DNA from: Streptomyces sp. M92
GTDB taxonomy: Bacteria; Actinomycetota; Actinomycetes; Streptomycetales; Streptomycetaceae
Assembly (NCBI RefSeq): GCF_028473745.1
Contig: NZ_CP101137.1
Location: 2,356,001 to 2,420,000 of the forward strand
Length of the DNA stretch: 64,000 bases
Reading direction: 5' to 3'
Position numbers and translations under genes: made by a program. Numbering within the stretch: position 1 is the first letter of the stretch; every line of letters begins with the position of its first letter. Below are positions 52,474 to 62,421 of this stretch, piece after piece. The notes beneath the pieces were generated by a model. That model saw only the letters and a program-made list of their open reading frames with translations, was not told the origin of the DNA and made no database searches.

Positions 52474-54819
52474 ATGGACACACTGCAAGCGGACGATCCG
52501 AGGGAGTTGGGCCCCTACCGCCTCCTGCGCAGACTGGGCGCCGGTGGCATGGGACGCGTCTACCTCGCCCGGTCGCCCGGCGGCCGTACGGTCGCCGTGA
52601 AGGTGGTCCGCCCCGACCTCGCGGCGGACGGCGACTTCCGGGCCCGCTTCCGGCACGAGGTCGAGATCGCGAGAGCGGTCTCCGGCCGGTTCACCGCGCC
52701 CGTCGTGGACGCCGACCCGGACGCGCCCCTGCCGTGGCTGGCGACGTCGTACGTCCTCGGTCCCGACCTGACGGACGTGGTCGCGGCCCACGGAGCGCTG
52801 CCGGAGCGCACGGTCCGCGCGCTGGCCGCCGGACTCGGCGCCGCCCTCCAGGACATCCACGCGGCGGGCCTGATCCACCGCGACCTCAAGCCGTCCAACG
52901 TCCTGCTGGCGGCCGACGGACCGCGCCTCATCGACTTCGGCATCGCGCGCGCCGTGGACGGCAGCCGGATGACCCAGACCGGCGTGGTGGTCGGCTCTCC
53001 CGGTTACATGTCGCCGGAGCAGGCGACGGGCAAGGACGTCGGCACGGCGGGCGACGTGTTCTCGCTGGGTTCCGTGCTCGCGTTCGCGGCGACCGGGCGC
53101 GGCGTCTTCGGTGACGGCACGGCCTCGCACGCCTCGCTGCTCTACCAGATCGTGCACGGCGAGGCCGACCTGACGGGCGTACCCCCGTCCCTGCTGGGGC
53201 TGATCCGTGCCTGCCTCATGAAGGACCCGGCGCGGCGTCCGGCGCCCGCGGAGATCGTGACCGCGCTGGCCGGGCAGGGCATCGACGCCGCCCTGCACGA
53301 CTGGCTGCCTTCGGCGGTGGCCTCGACGATCGCGACCCATGCCGCGGGGATCCTGGACCTGGAGGCACCCGACGCACCCGCGAACGTCCCGCCGGCGCAG
53401 GCGGCGCCCGCGTTCGGTCCGGCGCCGACCATGCCGGTCGGGACACCGCCGGCCGGTACGGCGCCGCTCGGGACACCGCCCGGCGGTACGCCACCGGCCG
53501 GATACGGCACGCCGCCCGGCGGCACGTCGGCACCGTCACCCGGCTACGGCGCCCCCCTTCCCGGCACGGTGCGGGTCGGCGCGGGCGGGGCGCCGGCGCC
53601 GGACCGCTCCCGGCGGCGGGCGCTCGGCCTGGCGTTCGGCGCCGCGGCGGCCGTCGCGGTGGCCGGAGTCGGCGGCGGGTGGCTGTTCGCCTCCGGGGAC
53701 GGCGTCTCCGACGACGCGACGGACGCTCCCGGCAAGGGCGGTTCGGCCGAGCCCGCGGACGAGACCTTTACGACCCCGCCCGCCGGAGTGGCCCCGCAGC
53801 CGCTGTGGCACAAGTCGGCGAAGGAGGACAGCACCAGCCCGCGCGTACCGCTCCTCACCCACGCGGGACTGCTCCTGGTCAGCGGCGACCCGCTCGTGGC
53901 CTACGACGTCAGGACCGGCAAGGCCCGCTGGACCAAGGCGGGTATCTGCCGGCCCGGAGCCAGGCTCCTCTTCCACGGCGGCAAGGTCTTCCTCGCCGAC
54001 GGCGACTACGAGGGCGCCCTGGTCGCCTACGACGTCAAGACCGGAGAGGAGGCCTGGCGCAGCCGCCTCGGCAAGCAGCTGTCCGTCGAGGACACGATCG
54101 CCATCGACGGCAAGAACGTCTACGTCACGGCGACCGACCACGGCCAGTCGAAGAGCGCCACCAAGTACCGCACGGCCGTCGCGGCCGTCAGCCACACCAC
54201 GGGGAAGACGGCGTGGGTCCAGCACCGTGACTGGGGCACGAAGGACTACGACGTCCAGGGCACCGCCTCCGGCAAGTACCTGGTCTACGCCGACTCGAAC
54301 CTCAACCTCACCGTCCGGGACACCGCCACCGGCGGCCAGGTGTGGACCAAGAAGATCGGCGACGAGTGGTCCTGGCAGCCCACGGTCGCGAACGGCCTCG
54401 TCTTCCTCCCGGGCGACGAACTCAAGGCCGTCGACGTGGAGAAGGGCCGCACCGTCTGGACGCTCGACCCGGCCGGCCGCCGAGGCTTCGACAACCCCAC
54501 GGTCTTCGACGGCGTGCTCTACGTCAGCGACCACGACGACGGCGTGTGGGCGGTGAACGTCAAGACCGGCAAGCGGACCTGGCTCTGCGACGAACTGGAC
54601 GTCGACGGCCCGGAGTCGTTCCTCCGCGCGGGCTCGACAGTGTACGGCGCCACCGGCTCCGTCGACGGCGGCATCGTCGCCCTGGAGACGAAAACGGGCA
54701 AGCTCCGCTGGACGTACACCGACAGCAAGACGGTGGGCGAGCCGTGGCAGATCACCCTCGCCGGCAACCGGCTGCTGGCGACGCACGGCCACGAGATCTA
54801 CGCGCTGCCGGCGGTGTAG
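52474..54819 (+). CDS. Membrane Ser/Thr protein kinase with PQQ-type beta-propeller sensor
   Basis: A 781-residue kinase. The N-terminal kinase domain has RLGAGGMGRVYLA, Lys43 in TVAVKVV, HRDLKPSN with Asp137, and DFGIAR. A long Gly/Pro/Thr linker with TPPGG repeats leads to one membrane helix (about 378-405). Outside are about seven PQQ-like blades, each with a W near the end (VAYDVRTGKARW, VAYDVKTGEEAW, KAVDVEKGRTVW, VALETKTGKLRW and others), forming a propeller. It lies next to the type VII ATPase gene, convergent across a hairpin, suggesting a regulatory link. Ligand unknown. Confidence 0.93.
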   Translation: MDTLQADDPRELGPYRLLRRLGAGGMGRVYLARSPGGRTVAVKVVRPDLAADGDFRARFRHEVEIARAVSGRFTAPVVDADPDAPLPWLATSYVLGPDLTDVVAAHGALPERTVRALAAGLGAALQDIHAAGLIHRDLKPSNVLLAADGPRLIDFGIARAVDGSRMTQTGVVVGSPGYMSPEQATGKDVGTAGDVFSLGSVLAFAATGRGVFGDGTASHASLLYQIVHGEADLTGVPPSLLGLIRACLMKDPARRPAPAEIVTALAGQGIDAALHDWLPSAVASTIATHAAGILDLEAPDAPANVPPAQAAPAFGPAPTMPVGTPPAGTAPLGTPPGGTPPAGYGTPPGGTSAPSPGYGAPLPGTVRVGAGGAPAPDRSRRRALGLAFGAAAAVAVAGVGGGWLFASGDGVSDDATDAPGKGGSAEPADETFTTPPAGVAPQPLWHKSAKEDSTSPRVPLLTHAGLLLVSGDPLVAYDVRTGKARWTKAGICRPGARLLFHGGKVFLADGDYEGALVAYDVKTGEEAWRSRLGKQLSVEDTIAIDGKNVYVTATDHGQSKSATKYRTAVAAVSHTTGKTAWVQHRDWGTKDYDVQGTASGKYLVYADSNLNLTVRDTATGGQVWTKKIGDEWSWQPTVANGLVFLPGDELKAVDVEKGRTVWTLDPAGRRGFDNPTVFDGVLYVSDHDDGVWAVNVKTGKRTWLCDELDVDGPESFLRAGSTVYGATGSVDGGIVALETKTGKLRWTYTDSKTVGEPWQITLAGNRLLATHGHEIYALPAV

Positions 54820-54826
54820 CGAGAAC

Positions 54827-54865
54827 GACGGGCCGCAGAACCGAACGTCGGTCCTGCGGCCCGTC
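54827..54865. terminator. Bidirectional hairpin terminator
   Basis: GACGGGCCGCAG pairs perfectly with CTGCGGCCCGTC across a 15-nt loop, between the convergent kinase and EssC/EccC-like genes. Confidence 0.8.
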
Positions 54866-54890
54866 GCCACTCCCGGGCGGCGGGCGCCCG

Positions 54891-57800
54891 TCACATCGGC
54901 GTGGTCACCGTCAGATGTTCCCCGCTGCCGAGGTGCAGCATGCCCTTGCCCGGAGTGATCTGGCCGCCGACCATGCTCCGGTTCGTGCGGATGCCGATCA
55001 ACTCACCCGCGGAGCTGTCCTGCGGGGACAGCAGGATGCCGCGGCGGGCCTTCTTCATGTCGACCTGCCAGCCGGAGAAGCCGTCGCAGATCTCCTCCTC
55101 GTCACCGGCGATGACGACGGCCAGACCCTCCTCCACACCGCGTTCGACGATGCGCTTGAAGATGTCCTCGGCGTCGCAGTCGTCGTGCACCTCCGCGTCG
55201 TCGACCAGGACGACGATCGGCTGCCCGGGACTGGCCGACTCGATCAGCTCCTCCATCTCGTCCTCGTCGATGTCCCGGCCGGTGAAGACCTTCAGGACTC
55301 CGTCCGTCCCCTCCAGCTCGCGCAGCGGCGACGGGCGGGGTGCCGCCAGGACCAGCCGTACGCCCTGGGCGAGGCAGGAGCGCGCGACGTTCATCAGCAC
55401 CGTGCTGCGCCCGGACTTCGCGGGCCCGCCGATCACGAACGCCGGGACCCCCTGCGCGAGGTCGGGGCCGAAGGCGGTGAGCTCGTCGCCGCCGACACCC
55501 ACCAGCGCCCACAGCGGCGAGGCGCTCGCCACCGGGTCGCGCATGTCCCAGGCATCGGCGAAGGAGATCCGGCTGGGCAGCACGTCGACGCGGAACGGGC
55601 GGCGGGAGCGCGGCAGCCCGGCGTCCCGGGCGGTCGCCGCCTCGCCGATCGCGACGAGCGCGGCAGCCTGACCCTGACCGGTGGTGTCCTCGGCGAGCAG
55701 GGCGAACTGCGTCTCGGTCGCCGTCCCGCTCGCGTAGCCCCGGCCGGGCGGGATCTCCTCGGGAAGCTTGCGCGCGTTGATGTCCAGCAACGAGAAGTCA
55801 CCGCGGTCGGCGAGGCGCAGACCGTACTTGTCCTCGGTCAGGGAGGAGATCCGCCCGGTCAGGAGCTGGCGGTCGCCGGTGATCACCAAGTGCAGGCCGA
55901 TGCTGGCGCCCTCGCGCATCAGCACCATCACCTGGTCGGTGAGGTCGCCGTGGTTGTACTCGCCGAGCGTGGGCAGCCAGCCCTCCCAGCGGTCGAGGAA
56001 GACCACGATGTGGGGCAGCCGCTCGTCCTCGGCCGCGGCGGCCCGCTGCTCCCCGATGTCGGCGTAGCCCTCCTCGGCCAGCAGGTCCTGTCGCCGGGTG
56101 AGTTCGCCGGTGAGCCGGTTGAAGAACCGGATGACCCGCTCCTGCTGATTGCGGCCGACGACCGCGCCGCAGTGCGGCAGCCGGGTGAGCGCGTTCAGGG
56201 CGCCGTTGCCGCAGTCGATGCCGTACAGATGGACGTCAGCGCTCGACACGGTGCGGGCCAGGGAGCCCGCGATGGTACGCAGCACCTGTGAGCGACCGCT
56301 GCGCGGACCACCGGCGATGAGCAGATGCCCGAAGGTGGCGAAGTCGACGACCACGGGGCGACGGGCCTGTTCGGCGGGCAGGTCCGCGATGCCGTACGGA
56401 GCAGCCGGCAGCGCCCCTTGGCCGCGCACCTCCGGAACGTCGTCCAGCAGCAGCGTCTCGTCCAGGGCGGGCAGCCACGGAGAGTGCTGGGCCGGGATGC
56501 CGAGGGCGGTGTTGGCCTCGCGGACGGCGTCCACCAGGACCTTCAGATCGGTGATCTCGTCGTCCTCCCGCGCCTCGGACTTGGGCTTGGCGAGCCCCGC
56601 CCGTCCCAGGTCCTCCCACGAGAGCTGCCCGGCCCACGGGGCGAGCGCCGCCGGATCGGCGGCACCCGGGCGGCGGCCACCGACGCGGCCGGACTGGAAG
56701 GGGATGAGGGAGGCGTGGCCGAGACGGACGTACGCGCGCCCCGGCGTGCTCTTGGCGATGTGACCGGCGTCGGGAGCGTCGATGACGTCGGTCGACTCAC
56801 CGGCGTCGGTCACGCGCAGCGCGATCCGGAGGTTGGTGTTGGCGCGGATCTCGGGCGACACGACACCACTCGGCCGCTGTGTGGCCAGCAGGAGGTGAAT
56901 GCCGAGCGAGCGGCCTCGCTGGGCGATGTTGACGAGACCCGTCACGAAGTCGGGCAGGTCCCGGACCATGGACGCGAACTCGTCGATGACGATGAGCAGC
57001 CGGGGCACGGAAGCGTGGGACGGGTCCCGGCGCACCAGGTCCTGGTAGTCCTCGATGTCCTTGGCGTCGGCGGCGGCCAGGATGTGCTCGCGCCGCTTCA
57101 GCTCCGCGCCCAGCGATTCCAGGGCGCGTTCGACGAGGTGCGCGTCGAGGTCGGTGACCATACCGACGGTGTGCGGGAGCTTGACGCAGTCCTTGAAGGC
57201 GGAACCGCCCTTGTAGTCGACGAGGACGAACGTCATGTTCTCGGGCGTATTGGCGACGGCGAGCGCGGCCACGATGGTCTGGAGCAGCTCCGACTTGCCC
57301 GAACCGGTCGTACCGGCGATGAGCCCGTGCGGGCCGTCGCGCCGGATGTCGATGCCGAACGGCCCGTCGTACGACTCACCGATGACCGCCATGGTGGACT
57401 GACCGCCCATGCGCCAGCGCGCGGCGACGCCGTCGTGCGTCGGGGGTTCCAGCTGGAGCACGTCGAGGAGCCGGCTCGAGGACGGGAGGGCGGAGTCCTC
57501 GGTTTCGCCGCTGATGTCGCGCAGGGGCGACAGCGCCCGCGACAGCCGGGCGCACCAGGCGGGGGAGACGAAGTCCGGGCGTACCCCGGACCTGCGCCGT
57601 GCGCCGGTCTGCTCGACGCGCAGCCGCAGCTCGGGGGCCCGCTCGGCGGCCTGCTGCGCCTGCTGGGCACCTTGGTGCCAGGCCTGGAAGGAGGGAAAGC
57701 CGCCGGCGGCCTGCGCGGAACCGCCGGCCTGAGCGGTGACGCCGTCATCGTGGCGGCGCAGTGGCTCGGCGACGACGAAGGCCTGGCACTCGCCGGGCAG

Positions 57801-59531
57801 GAAGCGCTCCTCCTCGTCCAGGCAGATCGCGTACATGGCGACCGCCGGCCCTTCCCGCAGGAGCCGCACGACACCCGGCAGCGACCTCAGCCGACGCGAC
57901 CCGTCCCAGACGACGACGATGTCCGGGTCGGAGAAGGCGGGACCGGCACCCCCGCGGTTGTTCTCCTTCAGCGCCTTCTGCCGGGCGTCGAGCAACTGCG
58001 TCAGCTCACCGACCCGGGCGCTCACGGTCTCGGAGTCCGTCCCCACCATCACGTTGACGTCCTGGCCGTTCACCGGGCGGGCGTGCGGGAGCCAGCGGAC
58101 CCAGTCCCAGCGCGGCTGCGCCTGGTTCTCGGTGAGCACGTAGAACTGGACGTCCATCGGGCTGTGCAGCACCGCCGTCTGCGCCACGGCCCACCTCGCC
58201 AGTGCCTGGGCCGAGTCACCGGGCCCCGCGACACCGATGACGCCCAGCTCCCGCAGCGGCAGCGCGACGGGCGAGTCCTCGATGTCCCAGGTCACCTGGC
58301 GCTTGTGGTCGTCCTGCTCCGGATCGTCGAGCACGACCTCGGACGGCACCCGCCCGGTGCCGACCCGAAGAAGCAGATGGTCGGCATCCGTGCGCCGCCT
58401 CTCCCACAACCGGGTACGGGGCCCGGTGCCGAAGGCGAGCACGGAGGCGGGGTCGGGAACGGTGCCGCGCCGCTCGAGCCGCTCCAGCCGCAGCGCGTCC
58501 TGCGCGTCCTTCTCGATCCGCTCCTTGGTCTCCTTGTACTCCTTGACCTGCTGCGCATGGGACTTGCGCCCGTGCTTCTTGTCCATGAAGTAGTTGCCGA
58601 AGAGCATGACCGGGCTCAGCAGCGCCATGATCATGTAGTACCAGCGCCCGAAAATCATGACGGACACGACGGCGCCGACCAGCGGGAACAGCGCCATCAG
58701 CCAGGGCAGCGGCCGGGCTTCGTAGTCCCTGGGCGGAGTAGGCAGCCGAAAGTGCGTCTCGCGCTCCGCCGGGCGCAGTCGAGGAGGCCGGTTGTAGTCG
58801 AGCCCGGCCCCGTCCTCCGACCACTTCAGGGCGGCGTTGGGAGGGGAGTAGGCATCGATCTCGAGAAGCGTGTTGCGGAGGGCGAGTTGGGAGCCGAGGG
58901 GCCAGGTCCCGCCGTCGAAGTCGTCACCGTCGAGCCGGGGGTGGTTGGGGTCGCGCTCCGTCTCCTCCTGCTTATCCTCTCCCTTCCGCCTCTTCTTCCA
59001 CTTCTCCTGCGGCTCCTCCTGGACCCCGGTGTTCTTCTTCTCGATGCCGTGAAGGGTGACGTCGCAGGTGCCGTCCATGGCGATGGACAAGGTGGCGGCG
59101 CGCGAGGCGAGTTCGGGATCGTCGATGCGGAGGTGCGCGGCAGGCCCGCTGCCGATGTCGTACCGGCCCACGCCCAGCCGGTGCACGACACCGGCGGCTG
59201 GACCGCCGGCCACGCGGAACTCCACGACACCGGTCGGCTCACCGGCAACGCAGCCGGCCGGATCGTGCAGACTGACGACAGCCCCCTCGCGCAGCGGTGA
59301 GCCGACGATGTTGGCGTCGGGATCGAGGGCGTAGCCGTCGACGAAGGCCTGCGGTGCGCCGCCGGGGCCGGGACGCCCGCCGATAGGAATGACCTGCGCA
59401 CCATCGGCAACACCGACATGGCGTGCCAGCTCCCGAGTGATGTCGCCGACCGACGACTCCGGATCGGCGTCGAGCACCACATCGGCGCTGGCCCCGCCGA
59501 TCGGGTCGACGACGGTCAGACTCAGGCGCAC
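54891..59531 (-). CDS. Type VII secretion FHA-FtsK/SpoIIIE ATPase (EssC/EccC-like)
   Basis: A 1546-residue membrane ATPase that would drive export of WXG100 substrates. An N-terminal beta-rich region is followed by an FHA-like domain (about 103-200; RYDIGSGPAAHLRI), broken by a Lys/Glu-rich insertion at 165-195, and two membrane helices (276-315). Then come three FtsK-type ATPase domains. The first has a proper Walker A (GTTGSGKS, 740-747) and Walker B (LLIVIDEFA). The second and third have Arg for the Walker lysine (GGPRSGRS at 1074; GGPAKSGRS at 1368). FHA plus two helices plus three ATPases is the EssC layout of Firmicutes T7SSb. The GTG start has a perfect AGGAGG. Confidence 0.92.
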   Translation of the reverse strand: MRLSLTVVDPIGGASADVVLDADPESSVGDITRELARHVGVADGAQVIPIGGRPGPGGAPQAFVDGYALDPDANIVGSPLREGAVVSLHDPAGCVAGEPTGVVEFRVAGGPAAGVVHRLGVGRYDIGSGPAAHLRIDDPELASRAATLSIAMDGTCDVTLHGIEKKNTGVQEEPQEKWKKRRKGEDKQEETERDPNHPRLDGDDFDGGTWPLGSQLALRNTLLEIDAYSPPNAALKWSEDGAGLDYNRPPRLRPAERETHFRLPTPPRDYEARPLPWLMALFPLVGAVVSVMIFGRWYYMIMALLSPVMLFGNYFMDKKHGRKSHAQQVKEYKETKERIEKDAQDALRLERLERRGTVPDPASVLAFGTGPRTRLWERRRTDADHLLLRVGTGRVPSEVVLDDPEQDDHKRQVTWDIEDSPVALPLRELGVIGVAGPGDSAQALARWAVAQTAVLHSPMDVQFYVLTENQAQPRWDWVRWLPHARPVNGQDVNVMVGTDSETVSARVGELTQLLDARQKALKENNRGGAGPAFSDPDIVVVWDGSRRLRSLPGVVRLLREGPAVAMYAICLDEEERFLPGECQAFVVAEPLRRHDDGVTAQAGGSAQAAGGFPSFQAWHQGAQQAQQAAERAPELRLRVEQTGARRRSGVRPDFVSPAWCARLSRALSPLRDISGETEDSALPSSSRLLDVLQLEPPTHDGVAARWRMGGQSTMAVIGESYDGPFGIDIRRDGPHGLIAGTTGSGKSELLQTIVAALAVANTPENMTFVLVDYKGGSAFKDCVKLPHTVGMVTDLDAHLVERALESLGAELKRREHILAAADAKDIEDYQDLVRRDPSHASVPRLLIVIDEFASMVRDLPDFVTGLVNIAQRGRSLGIHLLLATQRPSGVVSPEIRANTNLRIALRVTDAGESTDVIDAPDAGHIAKSTPGRAYVRLGHASLIPFQSGRVGGRRPGAADPAALAPWAGQLSWEDLGRAGLAKPKSEAREDDEITDLKVLVDAVREANTALGIPAQHSPWLPALDETLLLDDVPEVRGQGALPAAPYGIADLPAEQARRPVVVDFATFGHLLIAGGPRSGRSQVLRTIAGSLARTVSSADVHLYGIDCGNGALNALTRLPHCGAVVGRNQQERVIRFFNRLTGELTRRQDLLAEEGYADIGEQRAAAAEDERLPHIVVFLDRWEGWLPTLGEYNHGDLTDQVMVLMREGASIGLHLVITGDRQLLTGRISSLTEDKYGLRLADRGDFSLLDINARKLPEEIPPGRGYASGTATETQFALLAEDTTGQGQAAALVAIGEAATARDAGLPRSRRPFRVDVLPSRISFADAWDMRDPVASASPLWALVGVGGDELTAFGPDLAQGVPAFVIGGPAKSGRSTVLMNVARSCLAQGVRLVLAAPRPSPLRELEGTDGVLKVFTGRDIDEDEMEELIESASPGQPIVVLVDDAEVHDDCDAEDIFKRIVERGVEEGLAVVIAGDEEEICDGFSGWQVDMKKARRGILLSPQDSSAGELIGIRTNRSMVGGQITPGKGMLHLGSGEHLTVTTPM

Positions 59532-59787
59532 GTTCGTCCTCCTCGCTGGGCTGAGGCCGCCCCCGGAACGCTGAACACAGTGCAGCGACCTTAGCTGCCG
59601 CACCTTTCCCCTGTGCAACGGGCTGCGCACCGGTTCCCGCTTCCCTCGCCGGGCATCCCTGTCATCCCAACAGCCCCACCCGTAAGATCTTTGCTCGTGC
59701 GGACCGTCGGCACACGACCGGGCGGCCCGCGTCGGGCAAGCCACGGGGGAAGGCCCTGCGGCGACCGCAACGGGAGGGAGAGCCGTC

Positions 59788-60087
59788 ATGGCCAAGGACG
59801 CAGACCTTACTTATGCCGAGATGGAGAAGAAGGCCAACGACCTCATCAAGGCGATGGGCGACATGGAAGACATGTTGAAGGCCATCGAGAAGGGCGTCGA
59901 GGAACTCGTCGCCAACGGCTTCACCACGCAGAAGGCCTCCGGCGCCTACGACGAGTCCATCAAGGACTTCACCAAGGGCGCGGCCAAGACCGTGAAGGGC
60001 CTGGAGGGCCTGTCCAAGTTCCTCACGAACGCGAAGAAGGCGTACGAGGACCTGGACGAGCAGCTGGCGAAGAGCGCCAAGGGCTGA
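59788..60087 (+). CDS. WXG100-type small protein without WXG motif
   Basis: A 99-residue helical-hairpin protein of the EsxA/WXG100 type. Two amphipathic helices flank a turn that reads ANGFTT where WXG normally occurs. The C-terminus has YEDLDEQL, which fits the YxxxD/E type VII export signal. A GGGAGGGAGAG site precedes the ATG. It is divergent from the EssC-like ATPase by 256 bp and is the most likely substrate or structural partner. No second esx gene forms an operon with it; other candidates are at 61051 and 63494. Confidence 0.85.
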   Translation: MAKDADLTYAEMEKKANDLIKAMGDMEDMLKAIEKGVEELVANGFTTQKASGAYDESIKDFTKGAAKTVKGLEGLSKFLTNAKKAYEDLDEQLAKSAKG

Positions 60088-60106
60088 AGTCGGCGTCACC
60101 CCCTTG

Positions 60107-60148
60107 TCCGGGCGCGAGGCGACACGTACGTGTCAGGCCGCGCCCGGA
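60107..60148. terminator. Hairpin with nested palindrome after the WXG100 gene
   Basis: TCCGGGCGCG and CGCGCCCGGA arms enclose a second perfect palindrome GACACGTACGTGTC (60121-60134). The compact structure probably ends or protects the small WXG100 mRNA. Confidence 0.7.
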
Positions 60149-60288
60149 CGGGGTGGTCCCTGAGGAAGAAAGTCTGAACGGGCGGCAGACAGAACTCGGT
60201 ATGACCGCGGCGACGCTTTGGGCAGCGAGAAACCGCGCGACGTCCTCGGCGATTTTTCGGTCACATGGAAAGATCGCTAAAACTCAAC

Positions 60289-60894
60289 TCACCTGAACGA
60301 TGAGCTCGGTGGCCAGTCGACGTCGGCCTCCCGGAGGATGCGCCCGTACTTCGAGTACCTGCGCCGGGCGATGTACAGGCCGGTCGCGAAGAGCGCGGCG
60401 AAGAACAACCAAATCCCAGCGCACACGAGGGTCGACTGGGGCGTGAAGCCTGTCTGGGAGAGGGGAATGAGCATGGCTAGGGGAATGACCAGGAGGGCGG
60501 TCAGCCCTCGCCGCCGATGGGTCCGGCTGTAGTCGACCATGATGCGGGCGTGCAGGAGGTCGACGTCATGCTTGGCCTCGGCCAGTGGGCGCAGACGATT
60601 GCCACCGGGCCGCATACCGGGCAATTGTCCCCCTTGCAGTGCGGTGGGGAAGTGCCGGGCGGCCCACGCGGATCGCTCCGGGGCGTCCGGGAGGCGTCGA
60701 AAGGCGAAGTACGGGTTCGGGCTTCCCTTGGGCGAAATCGACGACAGCCCTTCGTAGCGGTACCCGTACTGCTCGGCGACATAGGCGAAGGCCGCGAACT
60801 TGCGCCAAGAACGCTGCAGGTTGCGTGCGTCATGGCGCTCTGCGCCTTGTGCACTGTCCCGCAGCAGTGCCTTCATCTGAGGCTGCAGGAACAT
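60289..60894 (-). CDS. Hypothetical membrane protein with two C-terminal helices
   Basis: A 201-residue protein I do not recognise. The first 130 residues are soluble, charged and aromatic (WRKFAAFAYVAEQYGYRYEG, HDVDLLHARIMVDYSRTHRR). Two membrane helices follow (LTALLVIPLAMLIPLS and ALFATGLYIARRRY), then a short basic tail. An AGGAGG-type site precedes the ATG. It lies among type VII secretion genes and might be an accessory or immunity-type protein; there is no direct evidence. Confidence 0.75.
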   Translation of the reverse strand: MFLQPQMKALLRDSAQGAERHDARNLQRSWRKFAAFAYVAEQYGYRYEGLSSISPKGSPNPYFAFRRLPDAPERSAWAARHFPTALQGGQLPGMRPGGNRLRPLAEAKHDVDLLHARIMVDYSRTHRRRGLTALLVIPLAMLIPLSQTGFTPQSTLVCAGIWLFFAALFATGLYIARRRYSKYGRILREADVDWPPSSSFR

Positions 60895-61050
60895 CGAACC
60901 TCCTGGAGTGGGGCCGGGGCCGGGTCGTCGGAAGGTGTCAGGACGCGGTTACCGTGTTCGTCGGCGGCGGGGGAACCACTCGCCTCACGGATAGCTTCCT
61001 ATCACTAGGCCAGACAAGCCCCTAGCGGCGGGGGCGCGACATGTAGGGGG

Positions 61051-62421
61051 ATGGCAGTGGGTTCGTCGAAGTACCCCAACCTCGGGTTCGATCCGGCTCC
61101 GGGCGATCTGGAGACGGTGCGCCTGATGGTGTCCGCGATCGGCCGTGTCAACCGGGAGAGTGGTACGGCGCAGACCCAACTCGGCAAAATCGGCAAGTCC
61201 GACGGCATCTGGGCCGGCAAGGCCGCCGAGGTGTTCACGGAGTCCGTCGACAAGATTCCGCCCTATCTCAAGCGGGCCCTCGACTCGGTCGGGTCTGCAC
61301 ACCGTGCGCTGTCCAACTGGGAGACGAGTCTCGACGCGTTCCAGGCACGGGCGCGCAAGCTGGAGGAAGAGGCGGCGGCGGCCGCACGCAAGGTGAGCAG
61401 TGCCAAGGGTGACCTCGACGGTGCCTCCGACGACACGTCACAAATGACGGACAAAGAAAAGGAAGAGTACGAGAAGGACAAGAAGGGCAAGGAGCGGGCG
61501 TACGACGCGGCGAATGACGAGTTGGAAGCCGTGCGGGGAAGGGCTAGCGCCCTGAACGTGGAGTACATCTCGGCGGCGGACGCGACGGCACGCACGGTCA
61601 AGGAGGCGGCGGACGACGCACCGCCCGAGCCCGGCTGGTTCGACGACCTCGTGGACGGTTTCACCGAGTTCCTGACCGATGCCTGGAACGTCCTCAGCGA
61701 CCCCAACTTCTGGAAGCTGGTCGGGGACATTCTCGCCGACATCGCCATGGTGATCGGTGTGGTCTGCCTGGTCGCCCTCATGCTCGGTACAGGCGTGGGA
61801 GCGCTGGGGCTCATCGGTTTCATCGTCGGTGTCGGCGCTCTCGCCGCCCACAGCGCCGCGATGATCGGTGGGGCGGAGGGTGTCACCTGGGAGACTCTGG
61901 CCTGGGACGCGCTTGGAGTCGTCGCCGGTGGCGCTTCCCTCGCCGGTGCGAAGCTGGCGCAGGCCGGGCGGGCACTCGTTCAGTCCGGCCGGTCTCTGAG
62001 GGCTTCCCAGGGACTCATGGCCACCCTGGGCAGGATCGGCCCGGGGGCCTGGGGGAACATCGCGAAGATCCCCAGTGGCATGGCCGGCTCGCTGCGCGGA
62101 TTCGCCAGGGCGGGGCAGGGTTGGGTGCACGTCGCCACGGGCAAGGCGCTCGATGTCGTCGGCACGGTGACCGGTGCGGGTTTCGCCATCGGCTCCAACA
62201 CCAATGACGGCCGGTGGCTGGACGGCGACTGGAACATCTCCGACATACCGGTGGTCGGCCCGGGAGCCGGATTCGCCGCCTACGAGGCGCCGGACAGCGA
62301 GCCGAATACGATGGCGCCCGGTCCGCTGGGGCCCCGGTTCGACACCGCCACCACACTCACATCGGCCGGCGAAAGCTTCACCAAGGGCCTGCAGCCCTCC
62401 AACTTCGGGACTGCCGCATGA
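61051..62421 (+). CDS. WXG-like N-terminal, multi-helix membrane protein (putative T7SS-associated)
   Basis: A 456-residue protein. The N-terminal 200 residues are helical with a WXG-type turn (DGIWAGKAAEVF) and a long coiled-coil full of Lys/Glu (TDKEKEEYEKDKKGKERAYD). A middle region has two or three hydrophobic helices (DIAMVIGVVCLVALMLGTGV, LIGFIVGVGALAAHSAAM). The rest is Gly/Ala-rich and helical. This resembles N-terminal modules of type VII exported or membrane-inserted effectors, without a recognisable toxin domain at its end. Its stop overlaps the next gene start (ATGA). Confidence 0.75.
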   Translation: MAVGSSKYPNLGFDPAPGDLETVRLMVSAIGRVNRESGTAQTQLGKIGKSDGIWAGKAAEVFTESVDKIPPYLKRALDSVGSAHRALSNWETSLDAFQARARKLEEEAAAAARKVSSAKGDLDGASDDTSQMTDKEKEEYEKDKKGKERAYDAANDELEAVRGRASALNVEYISAADATARTVKEAADDAPPEPGWFDDLVDGFTEFLTDAWNVLSDPNFWKLVGDILADIAMVIGVVCLVALMLGTGVGALGLIGFIVGVGALAAHSAAMIGGAEGVTWETLAWDALGVVAGGASLAGAKLAQAGRALVQSGRSLRASQGLMATLGRIGPGAWGNIAKIPSGMAGSLRGFARAGQGWVHVATGKALDVVGTVTGAGFAIGSNTNDGRWLDGDWNISDIPVVGPGAGFAAYEAPDSEPNTMAPGPLGPRFDTATTLTSAGESFTKGLQPSNFGTAA

